Of a stretch of DNA of 64,000 nucleotides, positions 10,501 to 19,971 are shown in pieces. A program made the translations under genes and the position numbers. This DNA comes from Symbiodinium natans (lineage: Eukaryota > Sar > Dinophyceae > Suessiales > Symbiodiniaceae): the NCBI GenBank assembly GCA_905221605.1, contig CAJNDS010002210.1, forward strand, positions 1 through 64,000. Reading direction: 5' to 3'. The first letter of the stretch is position 1, and each line of letters begins with the position of its first letter. The notes under the pieces were generated by a model. The model searched no databases. It saw nothing but the letters and a program-made list of their open reading frames with translations, and was not told the DNA's origin.

Positions 10501-12125
10501 CTCTCAAATAATTCCTAGGATTACCCTACTTTTGGGAATCTTTATAAATCAGATCCCCTATGACCATTCTATATCTCCCTTACATTATTGCGAGAGATCC
10601 CGAAAATATTGGAAATTTTTGAATTTGCCCCATATTTCTTACAATATTTTAATATATATATGATTTTCCATTATTAGATATAATGATCATTGATTCTGCA
10701 ATAATGAGAAGCGATTTCTATAATCTCCCAATGGACGAATAGAAATTTATATTCGATATTATCCGAAAGAAAATATATTCCTCAACAGATTTGAGATTTG
10801 TATTCGGAAGCACTCGGCACAAAGAGATTAAAATTATCAATGCCGATATGATATAGAAGATAAATCAATAATAGACTTTCGTATCCCGAAATTCACGCTG
10901 ATAATGCAAAGGCTCAATCGAGGATTCCTGTAGCCCACCAATACAAGGACCCACCACCAACCCGAATTATATGGGGGGAAAGGAGATCCGACCCAGAGAC
11001 GAATCATCAATACAAAACGTCGATAATCATCAAAATCCCGAATCGAAATATTCAAAAAAATCGATCTCCATAAAATATCGAAAGAAATAGAGCTGACAAT
11101 ATCCACAATATTATTGTAGCAAATGAAATACCACATATTTATTTTCATCCTTTCCAAAAGGTTTAGAATATCTATTCATATTATGACCGCCGTGTTTCAT
11201 AAAATTCTTATATGAATTTTGAATATCGGCTCCAGAATTATCTGTTTTGCTGATAGTTCCCTGTCGAATTGCAAGTGATATAAGCAATTTCGATATTCAA
11301 GAACACCAATTAGAAATCTAGAAAGATTTCAATGATTCTTGACGAATCAAGCGTCGTCCCAAGACACGACATCATCCCACGAATCCAAAATACCCGACAA
11401 TACATTAACAACCCGCCACCACCCCCAAAGGTACAGAATCGCATCAGACGAAAGAGAACAAAAACGCCCCAATGAGACCAATATATATAAAGATCGCGAA
11501 TCGAATTCCTTCTGCACCCCCAACGCCTGCAAGGCCGAGATATCCTTGAAGCCCTCTCCAGCAAGGAAATTCAATTTGCATTGGCTCGTCGCGCTGCCTC
11601 TCTTGGCTTAGAGCTTCTACTTTGCCGTGTTTTGGCTTCGGAAGTTGCGGAGAGGTAAAATTAAAATGCGCCAATTGGGGAGATGCCACGGTCGTGTGGG
11701 GTCAGGGTCATCATTTCAAGACGCCCATTTGTCTCTTTGGGTCGGCGGTCGGGCTTGATTCAGGATATGAAGCTTGCGACCCGATTTTTGCGTTCTCGGG
11801 CTTGCGGGGCTATCCATTTCTTCCATAAGGATCTTTTCCATCGCTATAATAAGGTGGAGAATGATCGGATGCAATATCAATGATATCCAAAATATTAATG
11901 AGGAGAATAATGGCGGATTTTGAGGGGATCCTAGGACCTCTAAGGAATGGTATTGTCCTATTTCAAGATACGCTCGTAGTCGAGGAAGGGGGTCTACTTG
12001 GACTTCCAGAGACGTGTTGCGAGTTCATGTTGACTTGCCCTGATTGGGGGAGTTATAAGGTCTGGATGAAACGTGGCTGTTAATTATGGTCAGCTCTCGT
12101 AATACCTCCATATTCATCCTAAGTA

Positions 12126-12713
12126 TTGGCCCCAAATATAGATATTGATACCCATGGGAAGGAATCGTCCCATCCATACGAATTCATTCTTGTCGATTTG
12201 TCATCGCTTCAAAAAATTTTCAGCACTCCCATTTTCGTAAAGGATCTCTTGGCCGCCGAGCTTTGGCCAATGGTGCGCACTGAATATCGTAAGCTCGTAC
12301 GCGAGGTAATCGTTGCTGACCACAGGGATATGGTTATCCTTGAGTATAGAGCGCTCGCCGAGCGTATTGGAGCTTTCGATATTCCCCAAAAATATCACCC
12401 GATAGAATCAGAGAGGGCAGAGGCGAGGCCAAGCTCTTGTTTTCACGCAGGCACTAGTCGTTCGTTGGAGTCTTGGCGAATTGTCATGATCTCGCAATCG
12501 TGTTCGATTAAGTGGAGAAGTCTCGGGTCGCGAGAAAAGATCGAGGTTGAAGATCGTCGTTTGGTGGCTTTGGGTCGCCCGGCACAAATATTGAAACGCC
12601 TGGTCTCGCCCGGATTGGCGGAATATAATGAATATATTCGTCAGAAATTGCTAACTTTCGTTGTGTTGGTTTCTGCTCCCAAAAGCGTCAATGAAGACAA
12701 AAGATATCTATAA
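12126..12713 (+). CDS. uncharacterised 195-codon ORF in the AT-rich island
   Basis: The longest open frame of the island, with no recognised domain. It is GC-richer than its surroundings and has a plausible hydrophilic composition (LAAELWPMVRTEYRKLVREV; VALGRPAQILKRLVSPGLAE). Protein-like stretches continue in other frames upstream (11560-11880) and downstream (12960-13100), which suggests a larger decayed coding region rather than one intact gene. Confidence 0.2.
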   Translation: MAPNIDIDTHGKESSHPYEFILVDLSSLQKIFSTPIFVKDLLAAELWPMVRTEYRKLVREVIVADHRDMVILEYRALAERIGAFDIPQKYHPIESERAEARPSSCFHAGTSRSLESWRIVMISQSCSIKWRSLGSREKIEVEDRRLVALGRPAQILKRLVSPGLAEYNEYIRQKLLTFVVLVSAPKSVNEDKRYL

Positions 12714-13869
12714 AAGATACTTTCGATAGAAGATACAGAGGGGAAGAACTTCATCTCGAATCCCACAGGGCCATTATTGCGCAACGCACTGCCGCCGACT
12801 CCTGACATTCCCTTCCTACCCTGCTGCAAGTCCTTCATTCGTTTCAATGGGGTTTGGCCGGATGATTTGCGTGCTGATTTCTTGAAAGGAGTTGTTGGGC
12901 ATTCGATTGATTCTGAGGGGCTTGGTTTTTTGAAGTTTTTCATTCAAATTCTGCTTGATGCTAATGTTGTATGTAGTCTTGACTAATAGGGATGCTTTGG
13001 CGAGTATGGATAACATGGACAAAGCTAGGCATCCGATCTCTCTTGATCGGGATACGCGCCCCATTGTTATGGGTAAGGTGATCCAGCAAATATATCTTTC
13101 AATATGACTCTGCGCCATCAATTTGTGGTGGTGGACACGGGCGGTGTGGAGGGTCATGCGGCACGTCATTAGATCGCGATTCATGGGCAAGACGAGGATG
13201 AAGTTCTTCTATAAAAAGATATGAAGAATAATCTCAATACGGGATTGCCGGAAGAATTCTTGTACGATTATCGTCGCGTTACGTCGGCTTCGTCCCGTCT
13301 CGTGGAATATTAGTATATTGTTGAATCAAATATAATATATAATGAGAATATGTATAAGAATAATCGGAATTAATAGGAGTGCCCAATAATGATGGTTCTT
13401 TTCTGCCTAGAATATGCGGACGATGGGTTCAATGGGGGTCGGGATCAAGAAATATTGAAATATTCCCAAATTGAAATTCAATTATCCTAGAAATTTAGGT
13501 TGAAATACGATTTGTCCAATTCAAATTATATCTTCTTACTAGAGAGGATTTCAAAAGGGATATCTCGATCTTCCAAGTGTTAAGAGCATAGATATTTGCA
13601 AGAGCTAATATTCAAATATTAAAAATACCCATCCATAAATAATAAAGATTCACTCAAGAATTCTATGAAGCGTGACGTCCACAATATAAATATGTATTCT
13701 ACTAAGCCTGAGAAAGATTAGAAAATAAACATGGGACGGTTCATTTAATAGCATGATTTATAGATATTGTCAATTATCTTTCGATATATTGTGGATATCG
13801 ATTTTTTCGAATATTTCATCGACCCTACGAATCCCAAGAAACCCCACCAACCAAACAAAGGCCTGACCA

Positions 13870-13942
13870 AATCCTAAATCATTAGCCCCCAAACCCTAAA
13901 CCCATCCTTAACCGCAAATCATAAACCCCAAGCCCTACACCC
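13870..13942 (+). repeat. degenerate telomere-type block at the AT-island edge
   Basis: Loosely spaced CCTAAA, CCCCAAACCCTAAACCC and ATAAACCCC words. They lie at the right border of the AT-rich island. GC-rich sequence with genes resumes about 100 bp later. Confidence 0.6.
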
Positions 13943-14344
13943 ATGGATGGCAGGGGATGCTCGGGGACAATTCGGGATTTATAGGTTTAAGATTTAAAGG
14001 GTTTCGGGTGGGATGGTTGAATTTCTGACATCTTGGAGAACACGAATTTTGCATTGTGTTTTGCTTTGCTTTGGATCGGTTCCTGGGTTTCACATTCTAT
14101 TTCTTAATTGGTGCTTTTGGGAGCAGAAGCCTCCTGCACCGAAATTGACGCTGTCGATTATCCGCCATGGCTCCCAAGCCTGAGAACACGACCCATCGAA
14201 ACGTGCAAGTTGTCGTTTCAAGATGCTGTGACAACCACAAACTCTGGACGTCTAGTGGCCCCAGCAACGATGTTACGGCCGGTGCCGCATTGCTTTACAA
14301 ATCAGAAGCAGAAGCATGCACACCTTCTGGGAAAAGCCACCTGC

Positions 14345-16364
14345 TCAGGAACAGGTGTCCCGTTCCTGCATGCGGATAAGTAGCTTTTCAAGCCTCACCT
14401 CCATCAAGCTTTCGGGCAGCGTCATTCCCTCCAGGGTCTCCAAAGGCAAACGGGGCAAATGCAACGTCTGCAGCTTAGCTGGCAGCTTGACACCACGCGG
14501 AAAGATGCTCACGTGATTTAACGTCAAGGCCCGCAGCTGTTCTAGAAGAATGACTCGGTCCAGTGGCCGGCGGAAATCTTGCCCCAACGCTAAATTTTGC
14601 AACGACGTTGGCATTTTCACTTTGTTCAGTGGCTGGTTGAACCTGTCGCCAAACGATATGGTCTGCAGATTTGCTGGCAAGTTCAGTTGATCCAGCGGCT
14701 GGTTGAAAAAAGCGCCAAACTCCAATGTCTGCAGATTGCCTGGCAAGTTCACTTGGTCCAGCCGCTGGTTGAAGCGCACACCGAACTGTAACGTCTGCAG
14801 ACCTGCCGGCAAGCTCACTCCATCCAGTGGCTGGTTGAAGTCACAGCCAAACTTTAGCGTCTGCAGATTTGCTGGCAAGTTCACTTGGTCCAGTGGCTGG
14901 TTGAACTCCCAGCCAAACTTTAACGTCTTCAGATTTGCTGGCAAGTTCACTTGTTCCAGCGGCTGGTTAAAGCGACGGCCAAGCTCCAATATCTGCAGAT
15001 TTACTGGCAAGTTCACTGAGTCCAGCGGCCGGTTGAAGTTGTTGCCAAACGTTAATGTCTGAAGAGTTGCTGGCAAGTTCACTTGGTCCAGCGACTGGTT
15101 GAAGCCACAGCCAAACGATATCGTCTGAAGATGTGCTGGCAAGTTCACTTGGTCCAGCCGCTGGTTGAAGTCAGGACCAAACTGCAATGTCTGCAGATTT
15201 GGCAAGTTCACTTGTTTCAGCGGCTCGTTGAAGTTACCGCCAAACTTTAACACATGCAGATGTGCTGGCAAGTTCACTTGGTCTAGCAGCTGGTTGAAGT
15301 GATAGCCAAGCCCCAACGTCTGCAGATTTGCTGGCAAGTTCACTTGTTCCAGCGGCTGGTTGAATCCAGAGCCAAACTCCAACGTCTGCAGATTTGCAGG
15401 CAAGTTCACTAGGTCCAGCCGCTGGTTGAAGCTATAGCCAAACGTTAATGTTTGCAGAGATGCTGGTAAGCTCACTTGGTCCAGCCGCTGATTGAAGTGA
15501 GAGCCGAACCCCAATATCTGCAGAGTTGCTGGCAAGTTAACTTGGTCCAGTGGCTGGTTGAAGCTATGGCCAAACGTTAATGTCTGCAGAGTTGCTGGCC
15601 AGCTCACTTGATTCAGCGGATGGTTGAAGCGATAGCCCAAAGTTAACGTCTGCAGATTTGCTGGCAAGTTCACTTCGTCCAGCGCCTGGTTGAATCTGGA
15701 GCCAAACTCCAACGTCTGCAGATTTGCCGGCAGGCTCACCCTATCCAGTGGCTGGTTGAAGTCAACGCCAAACTTTAACGTCTGCAGATTTGCTGGCAAG
15801 TTCACTCCATCCAGTGGCTGGTTGAAAGAATCGGCAAACTTTAACGTCTGCAGAGCTGTGGTCAGTTTGACAACTTCCAGGTCGCGGTTGGAGTCTCTGC
15901 AAAAAAAATTCGAGTGAGGAGACTGCGCTGAGACAGCTGACGTCTTTCACACACATTGGTTCGACAGCCCTCGCATCGGAAATGGCCCGGCTCAGGCTCA
16001 GAGCTGCCTGGCCAGCACCAGCAGCCAAAGTGACACATGTGATCTCTAGTGCATTTTCGCCAGGGTCATTGCCTGGACCTTGGCCGATGTTGCTCCACCT
16101 GGACTCGTCCAGGATATTGCCACCATCCAAGAGCTCGATGCGTTTGCCTGGCAGGATGCGCATGTGTTTTACGAGTTGCTGGTAGACATCCAGAAGTGTT
16201 GCAGTCTTGGGGATCTTCAGTTTGACGATGGCGTCACCAGTCAAGTTCCTCACGCATAGGTGACGTTCGTCCATACATCCGTCAGTGGCCAGGGCAGCAT
16301 AGCCGCGAGAGCCCATGGCCATTCTTTCTGGCTTACCTGGGCTCGCTTCCCTCGGCCCTACCAT
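14345..16364 (-). CDS. leucine-rich-repeat protein with ubiquitin-like N-terminal region (2 exons)
   Basis: Predicted 653 residues. Exon 1 (16364-15955) encodes an N-terminal region (LCVRNLTGDAIVKLKIPK ... LPGKRIELLDGGNILDE) with the layout of a ubiquitin-like fold, as in other dinoflagellate repeat proteins. Exon 2 (15896-14345) encodes about 20 good and 3 degenerate copies of a 22-residue unit (LPANLQTLEFGSRFNQALDE type), ending ERDTCS. One unit near 15190 has lost a residue (LPNLQTL). The join uses donor GTGTGTGAAA and acceptor TTTTTTTTGCAG. It is the only GT site nearby that restores frame, and the intron is 58 nt. The first in-frame ATG is at 16364, but the frame is open further up and a start at 16319 (MAMGSRG) is possible. 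Such repeats usually bind proteins; the partner is unknown. Confidence 0.8.
15897..15954 (-). other. 58-nt intron of the LRR gene
   Basis: Starts GTGTGTGAAAGACG and ends ATTTTTTTTGCAG on the minus strand. Removing it joins VEP-I-DSNRDLEVVKL in phase 2. Without removal the LRR frame is out of register with the N-terminal frame. Confidence 0.7.
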
Positions 16365-16386
16365 TTGACAAGCCCAAATGCAAAGC

Positions 16387-16467
16387 GACACCGAGGGGAT
16401 TCGAACCCCTGCGGGCAGAGCCCAATGGATTTCTAGCCCATCTCCTGAACCACTCGGACACAGTGTC
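16387..16467 (-). tRNA. tRNA-Ser (anticodon AGA)
   Basis: An 81-nt cloverleaf on the minus strand, starting GACACTGTGTCCGAGTGG. The 7-bp acceptor stem is GACACTG/CGGTGTC with one G-T pair. The anticodon arm is ATGGG-CTAGAAA-TCCAT, giving AGA at positions 34-36. A class II long variable arm (GGGC-TCT-GCCC) identifies serine. The T arm is AGGGG-TTCGAAT-CCCCT. CCA is not encoded, as expected for a nuclear gene. No T4 terminator is obvious just downstream. The LRR gene starts 23 bp beyond its 3' end on the same strand. Confidence 0.95.
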
Positions 16468-16599
16468 TTCTGAAACAGGTGAATTCTACCAAAATATCAT
16501 CTTCCAATTGGAAAAGGGCCTTCCGGGGGGTTCGGGCCAAGGCCCCAAATCATTTTCAATGAAGAAATCCCAGACTCTGCGGGCCGGAGCCGAGCGTTC

Positions 16600-16830
16600 A
16601 GGCTGTGAAGTGTTTATAGAAACCCTGAAGATCTCACCTCCACCCTTCAGGCCCTGAAGGGTTTAGAGAAACCCTTCCGACCGTGAAGGGTTGAGAAACC
16701 CTTCAGGGTTTTGAGAAACCCTTCAGGCTTCGAAGGGTTTAGGGAAACTGCAGACTTCACCACCTTTCAGGCCCTGAAGGGTTGAGAGAAACCCTTCAAG
16801 CCCGAAGGGTTTAGGGAAACCCTTCAGACC
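16600..16830. repeat. cluster of CCCTGAAGGG/AAACCCTTC inverted words
   Basis: About eight near-palindromic blocks of the form AAACCCTTCAGG and CCTGAAGGGTTTAG(A/G)GAAA occur in tandem. Any two neighbours could form a hairpin. The words resemble, but are not, telomere repeat. The block lies just upstream of the tRNA gene on the minus strand. Confidence 0.8.
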
Positions 16831-16995
16831 TCACTGCAGCCATGCGGCTGTTGTAAAACGTCCCTCGTTCAGACAGCAACAGTGGTCGGCTTGACCTCCG
16901 TGCTGGGCCAAAGGCCGGAGAGCCGTCTCCTGGGGAAACATTGCCCGCTCTGGCCCCACTCTGTCCCCACAGCTCAAAGGGGCTGGGGGTCGGTG

Positions 16996-17055
16996 AAGCC
17001 CCCCCTCCCCCCCCCCCCCCCCCCCCCACCCACCTCCACCCACCCACCCCCACCA
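16996..17055 (+). repeat. C-rich tract
   Basis: A run of C with a few interruptions (CCCACCCACCTCCACCCACC near the end). It produces glycine- and proline-rich shadow frames on both strands. No gene is supported here. Confidence 0.85.
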
Positions 17056-17403
17056 CAAGAAGCCAAAAAGGAACAGAAGAAGAGAGCGGGCATACGACAG
17101 GGCTGCCGCAGAGCCAAATCGCGGTCGAGCCCGTAGCCTTTTATGGAGATATGATCAACCTATCCAAGAATCCTTCGTAGAGAATTCACTTTTCATCAAG
17201 CCTAGAATGAATCTCCCAAAGTTTAGGGTTTAGATTTTGGATATTAAAAAATTCAATATAAATTATCAAGCATCCCAAATCAACCTGGATACGGCTCTAT
17301 ATATCATAACATCCTTAAAATGTCAAGAGAAACCCACCTTTTCAATCTATTCATCTCATCCCTAAAATGCTTGAGAATTTGAGATTGTTCGGGTTTGGGA
17401 CGA

Positions 17404-17444
17404 AACCCTAAACCCTAAACCCTAAACCCTAAACCCTAAACCCT
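17404..17444 (+). repeat. interstitial telomere-type array, CCCTAAA
   Basis: About six exact CCCTAAA units in tandem. An array of opposite orientation starts 95 bp downstream. Confidence 0.95.
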
Positions 17445-17538
17445 GTGATTGGGAGCCACAAGCCTCAGTATTGGGGAGCCGAAGGACCGAATTCGAATGC
17501 CCGACGGGGAAGTCCCAACCAGCTCGGGGTTCAAAAAG

Positions 17539-17628
17539 GTTTAGGGTTTGGGGTTTGGGGTTTGGGGTTTGGGGTTTAGGGTTTGGGGTTTAGGGTTTAG
17601 GGTTTGGGGTTTAGGGTTTAGGGGGGGG
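17539..17628 (+). repeat. interstitial telomere-type array, TTTAGGG/TTTGGGG
   Basis: About twelve 7-bp units alternating TTTAGGG and TTTGGGG, ending in a run of G. Its orientation is opposite to that of 17404-17444. Confidence 0.95.
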
Positions 17629-17639
17629 TGCAGTCAACA

Positions 17640-18170
17640 GAATTAGCCATCAGCTTGGCGTTTTGTGCATCAGCCGCCCACGTTTGTGGGTTTGGTCTGG
17701 AGGTTTCGGAGTTTTTCGTCGGCTGCTTTGCAAGCCTCCTCGAGTCCAACAGAAGTCTGCAGGGCCCCAGGGCTTCGAAGCTGGCGTCTGACCGATACTC
17801 GGTACATGCCCGAAAACATCATAACTTGAAGACTTTGAGTCTACGTCCTGCGTGGCACTAGGTGGCAAAGGTGGCCAGCAAAGGAAGGAGGTGGTGGTGG
17901 TGTGTGTACCTGGTTCACACTTATGCTTCGCGTGTGAGGGGGGGTTTCAAGTGGCAACCCGGAATGCTAAAACTTAAACAAGTGCCAGAGTACATAGGTT
18001 GATGGGTCTCAGTCCCAAAGTTGCGTCGGCTTCAAGCCGGATGCCTTGACCTCAAACTCTTCGGAACAGAAGTGCTCAAGCAGCCAGGTTACCGCGCCAG
18101 GTCCTCTGGGAGGTCCCCGCGGTCGTTTGGGAGGAGCTCCTGGAAGGGAAAGAGCATACGTTAAAACGGT
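17640..18170. other. no gene recognised
   Basis: Contains a short plus-strand frame (17628-17861) without recognisable motifs and a GGTGGTGGTGTG run. I see nothing else to call. Confidence 0.4.
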
Positions 18171-18175
18171 CATAT

Positions 18176-18354
18176 TTGGGATGTTCCCCCTTATACTACG
18201 GTTGATGATATAAATCCTGCATTCCCCATCATCAAGAATTTACCATAATTCCCATAGTTTAGGGTCCTCAAGGTAATGCAGGATTTGTATCATCAACAGT
18301 AGGGCTATAGTTCCCATTAAATAAGGACTGTTAGCAAAAGGGGGAACATCCCAA
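18176..18354. mobile_element. MITE-like element with 17-bp terminal inverted repeats
   Basis: A 179-bp element bounded by TTGGGATGTTCCCCCTT (18176-18192) and its exact reverse complement (18338-18354). A second, inner inverted pair carries GTTGATGATATAAATCCTGC on the left and its near complement at about 18272-18300. There is no coding capacity. No clear target-site duplication is seen, so the superfamily cannot be assigned. A relative starts at 51589. Confidence 0.7.
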
Positions 18355-18964
18355 GGTATTCTCGGGACACGAACTCTACCAAATTACCTTTTGGGGGCTT
18401 AGGGTTTAATTTGATCGTGGGAGCTCCGCCCCGTGCTTCAAGAACAGCTCCGTGAGGCCCACGTGGCCTTGGTAGAAGGCAAGCTTACTCAACCAGGACA
18501 TGATCCATGTGGAGGCCAAGGCATTCTTTGGAACAGGGGCTTTCTGCTATCATTTACTTCTGTCCAGTGTCTTTCCTTCTTGCAGGAGCGTTGGATTGAC
18601 GATTCTCAAGCGAAGCGCGAGCAATAGTGCGGCAAAGAAAGGCAACAAGGAGCATACCGTGCGTTTCGACATGTCTCACCCACCATCTTCTAATACTGCG
18701 CAGACTTGATGTGAGATGAAGACTCAAGGGAAAAGCAAGCAGATCAAGCTTGAACATGTGGCACTACTGCATTTTAGTGGTATTTTTGGCATGCATAGAG
18801 TGTGGAGAGGAAAAGGGACTTGCAATTCCAAGTCTGTCCCACCTCCTGTCCTAATGAACGAGCTAGAGCGACTTGTTTCAATCCCCGTCCGGAGTTGAAG
18901 ACTGCATCATCTGTGCACGACATGCACTAAAAGATCCAAAACGAAGCAAGCCAAGGCTGCCATT

Positions 18965-19060
18965 CTTACAGCAATAATATAATAATATAATAATATAATA
19001 ATATAATAATATAAGAATATAATAATATAGTAATAAAACAATATAATAATCTCTAATATC
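18965..19060 (+). repeat. (ATAAT/ATATA)n AT-rich microsatellite
   Basis: Repeats of AATAATATAATAATATAATA with minor variants. Confidence 0.9.
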
Positions 19061-19079
19061 TTAATATCAAATGGATACC

Positions 19080-19890
19080 CAGTGGCCAACCATGGCAGCG
19101 TAGCCCAACGGCGTTAGTCCAGGCATGCTGGCTCCAAAGCGGGTCATCCTAAAGGGCTTGCAAGGTCTGGCACGGTTCAAAGGCTTCTAAGGCGAATGCT
19201 ATATGGAGAACCGTGTTGCAAAGAGGAGACGACAAGAGTTGGTGAAGGGATCGAGCTTCTTCAGGATGTATCACAAAATCAAGATCACAAGAAGTGACAA
19301 AGACTCCCGAGAAAGTGAAAGGCCACTAGAAGGCTTCACAAGACGCGTGTGAGGCCATGACACAAATGGCACAAATGCTCCCGAATGGTGCATGTTGTAG
19401 AATTTGCACAGTGAACAACGTCGAAATCACAGCAGCTGGCCGGTGGCAGTCCCCAAAAACAAATGTGAAGCACAAGATTCGTTGCTGTTGCTACGCACTA
19501 AGTGCTTCACGTCGCCTGACTCGGTCTTAAGCCTTCGTGCACATACCCGGTATGCAACAACATGTAAAGTAAGTTTCTCGAAGGTCTTGAGCTTCAATAG
19601 CAGGGTTCGAGTCTGCAGGAGTAGAAGAACGTTCTTTGGAGTGCCTTTTGTGAGTACTCTAATGTGAAAAGGGAGCATAACTAACAAACACATGTAGATG
19701 TAGTAGTATATTGCATTTTAGTTACAAAAGCTATATGATATTATATGGTTTAGGGTTGGATCTTCGGGCTCGGGGGTTTGAAGGGCTCCCGCGCCATCCT
19801 GTTGCAAAGGGACCAGCCGAACACAGCCATCTGGACTTGAGCCTTGCCTTGGTGGGTCAAGGACGAGGCATCGATTTCAAGGGTTTAAGG
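19080..19890. other. no gene recognised
   Basis: GC-moderate sequence with short open frames on both strands (for example 19404-19667 and 19427-19693) but no domain or convincing splice pair. Confidence 0.4.
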
Positions 19891-19894
19891 CTTA

Positions 19895-19935
19895 TAGGGT
19901 TTAGGGTTTAGGGTTTAGGGTTCAGGGTTTAGGGC
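19895..19935 (+). repeat. interstitial telomere-type array, TTTAGGG
   Basis: About five TTTAGGG units, one changed to TTCAGGG. It lies 37 bp beyond the stop codon of the ankyrin gene. Confidence 0.95.
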
Positions 19936-19971
19936 TGTTGCTACTGCTATTGCACTACCGAAGAACACCTG

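Larger units (their letters stand above)
5290..13869. other. AT-rich island of unknown origin
   Basis: Base composition drops abruptly to AT-rich between the 28/37-bp array and a degenerate telomere-type block. The island is rich in GAATATC, CGATAT, AAATATTA and TTCGAT words, with a (TA)n run at 7587-7607. GC-richer pockets at about 6.4-7.4 and 11.5-13.3 kb look protein-like but are broken by stops. Recurrent CC(A/G)CC(A/G)CC words before CCCGA occur near 5860, 8420, 10955 and 11405. I recognise no plastid, mitochondrial, rRNA or viral gene. It may be organelle-derived DNA, decayed foreign DNA or a nuclear repeat class. Confidence 0.6.

Noticed and set aside
5290-13942. AT-rich island as a plastid or mitochondrial genome fragment
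   Set aside because: Word composition is suggestive, but I could not recognise any organelle gene, rRNA or tRNA, so I report it only as unknown.
19600-19625. B-box-like GGTTCGAGTCT suggesting another tRNA gene
   Set aside because: No cloverleaf can be drawn on either side; the same applies to similar words near 31590 and 35470.
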